Source: Sinohyriopsis cumingii (taxonomy: Eukaryota > Mollusca > Bivalvia > Unionida > Unionidae). Taken from it: 64,000 nucleotides of DNA. The stretch covers positions 90,578,951 to 90,642,950 of the forward strand of contig CM068825.1 in NCBI GenBank assembly GCA_028554795.2, in the 5' to 3' direction. The notes under the pieces were generated by a model. It saw only the letters and a program-made list of their open reading frames with translations. It ran no database searches and had not been told where the DNA came from. Every line of letters starts with the position of its first letter. The first letter of the stretch is position 1. A program made the position numbers and the translations under genes. Below, piece by piece: positions 54,601 through 57,600 of this stretch.

Positions 54601-57600
54601 GTTAGGACTGGTCAGCCTGGTGTCAAGATAATGTGACTGGGTGGGAAATCATGCTACATGTCTGCGACATGATGTCTAAGTGCTAGGCATCACTCTAACT
54701 GCCACAATGCAGACATCATAGCGATATGACCAGGGATCATCCTGGGCTTCGCCAATGTCGCAAAGTGCTATTTTTTTTCCTTATTGGCGACAAAAATATC
54801 CTATCTGGCGATTTTTTTGGTGACAGACTTTTTGGTTATTTAATTTGTACATACAGTCATGGATTTGGACTGGATAAATTAAAAGGGAGAATGAAAGGAA
54901 GCCACAAACTTGACTAAGCAATGCATTGGAATCAATCTGTTACACAAACGATCCTTTGTTTGTATTGACAACCCCATCTTTACAGTGCACTGTTACATCA
55001 TAATCTGCTTATGCTGACATCTTGGCTGAGTACTGTATGCTGTGATACAGTCAATCATGCTACCGAACTATACCTACAACTGGCCGACTTTTGAAGACGC
55101 CAATAGAACAGATACAATTAATTGAATGGCTAATCCTTCTGTTGGTTTTTTTTTTACATATACCAATACAATAGTTTTGCAGAACCTTTATAAAAAACTG
55201 ATAACCTTTGAGGTACCGACTATTGTGTATAAATACAAAGCAAATGGAAAAAATCTCAATCACAATTATGTCTGTCGCCAGTGCAGCATTTTACTCATTG
55301 ATCTTTTCCTTTTGCCATCAATCCGTGTTACGGCTGCTGAGATTTAAACTCCGCAACAAGAAATAGCACAAAAACCCCCAGTTTTGCATCATTAATAATA
55401 ATTATTTATTTCTCAAAATACAGGAGTGAAAGAATCTCTAAATTGGGTATGAATTTATGCTTATATATACGGTCCAATATTGCCAGGTGTTGAGTCGTGT
55501 AAATTTTATTCGTGGGAATGGAGATCCTATTTTGCTTGTCGAGAAAATTTATACAGCATTCAGTGATCATTCTTGGGATTTAGGAAGCAATTCGCTACAA
55601 GCTTTGTAAAGCTAGCCATAAGGGGGGGGGCCTGCTGATAGACTACTGGTGTCACCTGTCAGCACTGTGGACTGTGAACGTGGATTCAGTAAGATTAACC
55701 TCATAAAAACTGACATCAGAAATAAACTCTGCATCTCATCTCTCAAGAATTTCATGAGAATCAGCATGTACAGATGTGAAAAATTAGACTTTGAAACTGC
55801 ATTCAACAAGTGGGCAGCCTAAACTCGTGATGGATCTTCAGGTAACACTTTGTAACATTTTGTTAATGCTTGTTGTAATTAAAGTATTAGCTAACCCATC
55901 GTTTGTAATTGCATTGCCTGTTACATTAATAGACTAAATTAACACTTGGAAAAATGTACACTACTTGTTCTGGCGACACTTTTTGAAAATTGTCGACAAA
56001 ATATTGAGGTTGGCGATTTTTTTGGCGACAGCTTTTTAAAAGCCAGGACCATCCCTGTATGACTGAATTTTTTTAAATGCTATGTTGAAAATCCAAATCA
56101 CAAACAAACACACACACATGGTAGTTTAAAACCCAATATTATGAAACAATAGATATCTGGCCATTGAGCTAAATGAAGGTGGGACATCTTGCAAGAATAT
56201 GAAACTTTTAATCTGTTCAATAGTTTCATTTCCCTATGAATAGCTTCATCCCCTTGGTAGCCTCATCATCATGGTAGTTGTCTCTGGCAGACCAAAATCT
56301 AGGCTAATTTAAGTACATGTACATGTAGCATATAAACAACTATACAGTCACGTGCTACTATGATAATAAACATCAGAGTGAATTGTTTCGGGAAACATGT
56401 TAGTTGACTATGGGATATAGATAAAACAAGGACTACCATTTTTTAAATATAAGTTTTAGTTGTATTTTCAAATGGGATTTGACTGATACATGAATTTTCT
56501 AACATTTGATCAAATACTCAAATTCATGGACTTTTCATATGCATGAATATTATTTAACCCTTTACCTCATAGAGCATAGTGACAAAGTGCAGCACGCTAT
56601 AAATAGAACACCTGCTACCTAGCAGACCGCATCCGCATAGGCATGCCTGTGAATTGTTAAGCAATGTAGTGGTGTTACGTTTAACAGCAGTTTTAACCAT
56701 TTTACGTTTTAGGTAGACATCTATTATATATGGAAAAATTGAAGAGTAAAGTCCGAATTGTTATAGCTGTGTAATTATTTTTCACAGAAGAATATTTAAT
56801 GTGCTTTAAAATTGAGAGAGAACTCATTCACCGTCATGTCAGTGAGGCCGCGTGACCGACCGTAGCTGCCATTTCCCATACTCGAAATTTACACGTTTTT
56901 CGTCTGCGTCTACATCGCTAAGTCATCTGAATTTGATAATCAATAAAAACTAATTGCTGCTTACATAAATATCAGAGCCTTTACCTTAGTTACTGAATCT
57001 TTCGTGGTTGTGATTCTACTCGTGAAAACTTCGTAAGTACTGAATGAAATCCTGCCTGTGAACTATTAAGCAATTTAGTGTATCTTATGTTAAACAACAA
57101 TTTTAACCATTTTACATTTTTGGTACACATATATTATATGTGGACAAATTTAAGAGTAATGTCCGATTGTTATAGCTGTGTAATTATTTTCCACAGAAGA
57201 ATTTTTTTATGTGCTTCAAAATCTTGAGAGAACTCGTTCACCGTCATGTCCGTGAGGCCGCATGACCAACCGTAGCTGCCATTTCCGATACTCGAAATTT
57301 ACAAGGTTTTCGTGTGCGTCTATATCACTAAGTCATCTGAATTTGATAATTTATAAGAACTAATTGCTGCCTACATTAATATCAGAGCCTTTACCTAATT
57401 TATTGAATCTTTCGTGGTTGTTATTCTAATTGTGAAAACTTCGTATGTACTGAATGAAATCCGTGGCTGCCATTTTGGAGAGTGGAGATTACAACCCAGT
57501 TACTTTAAATAGCAGATATCGACCAGTGCATGAATAGCGACCACGTGATCTGACGTAATCGTCATTTGCAGAAATGAATGTAGTATGTAATAGGGGGGTT

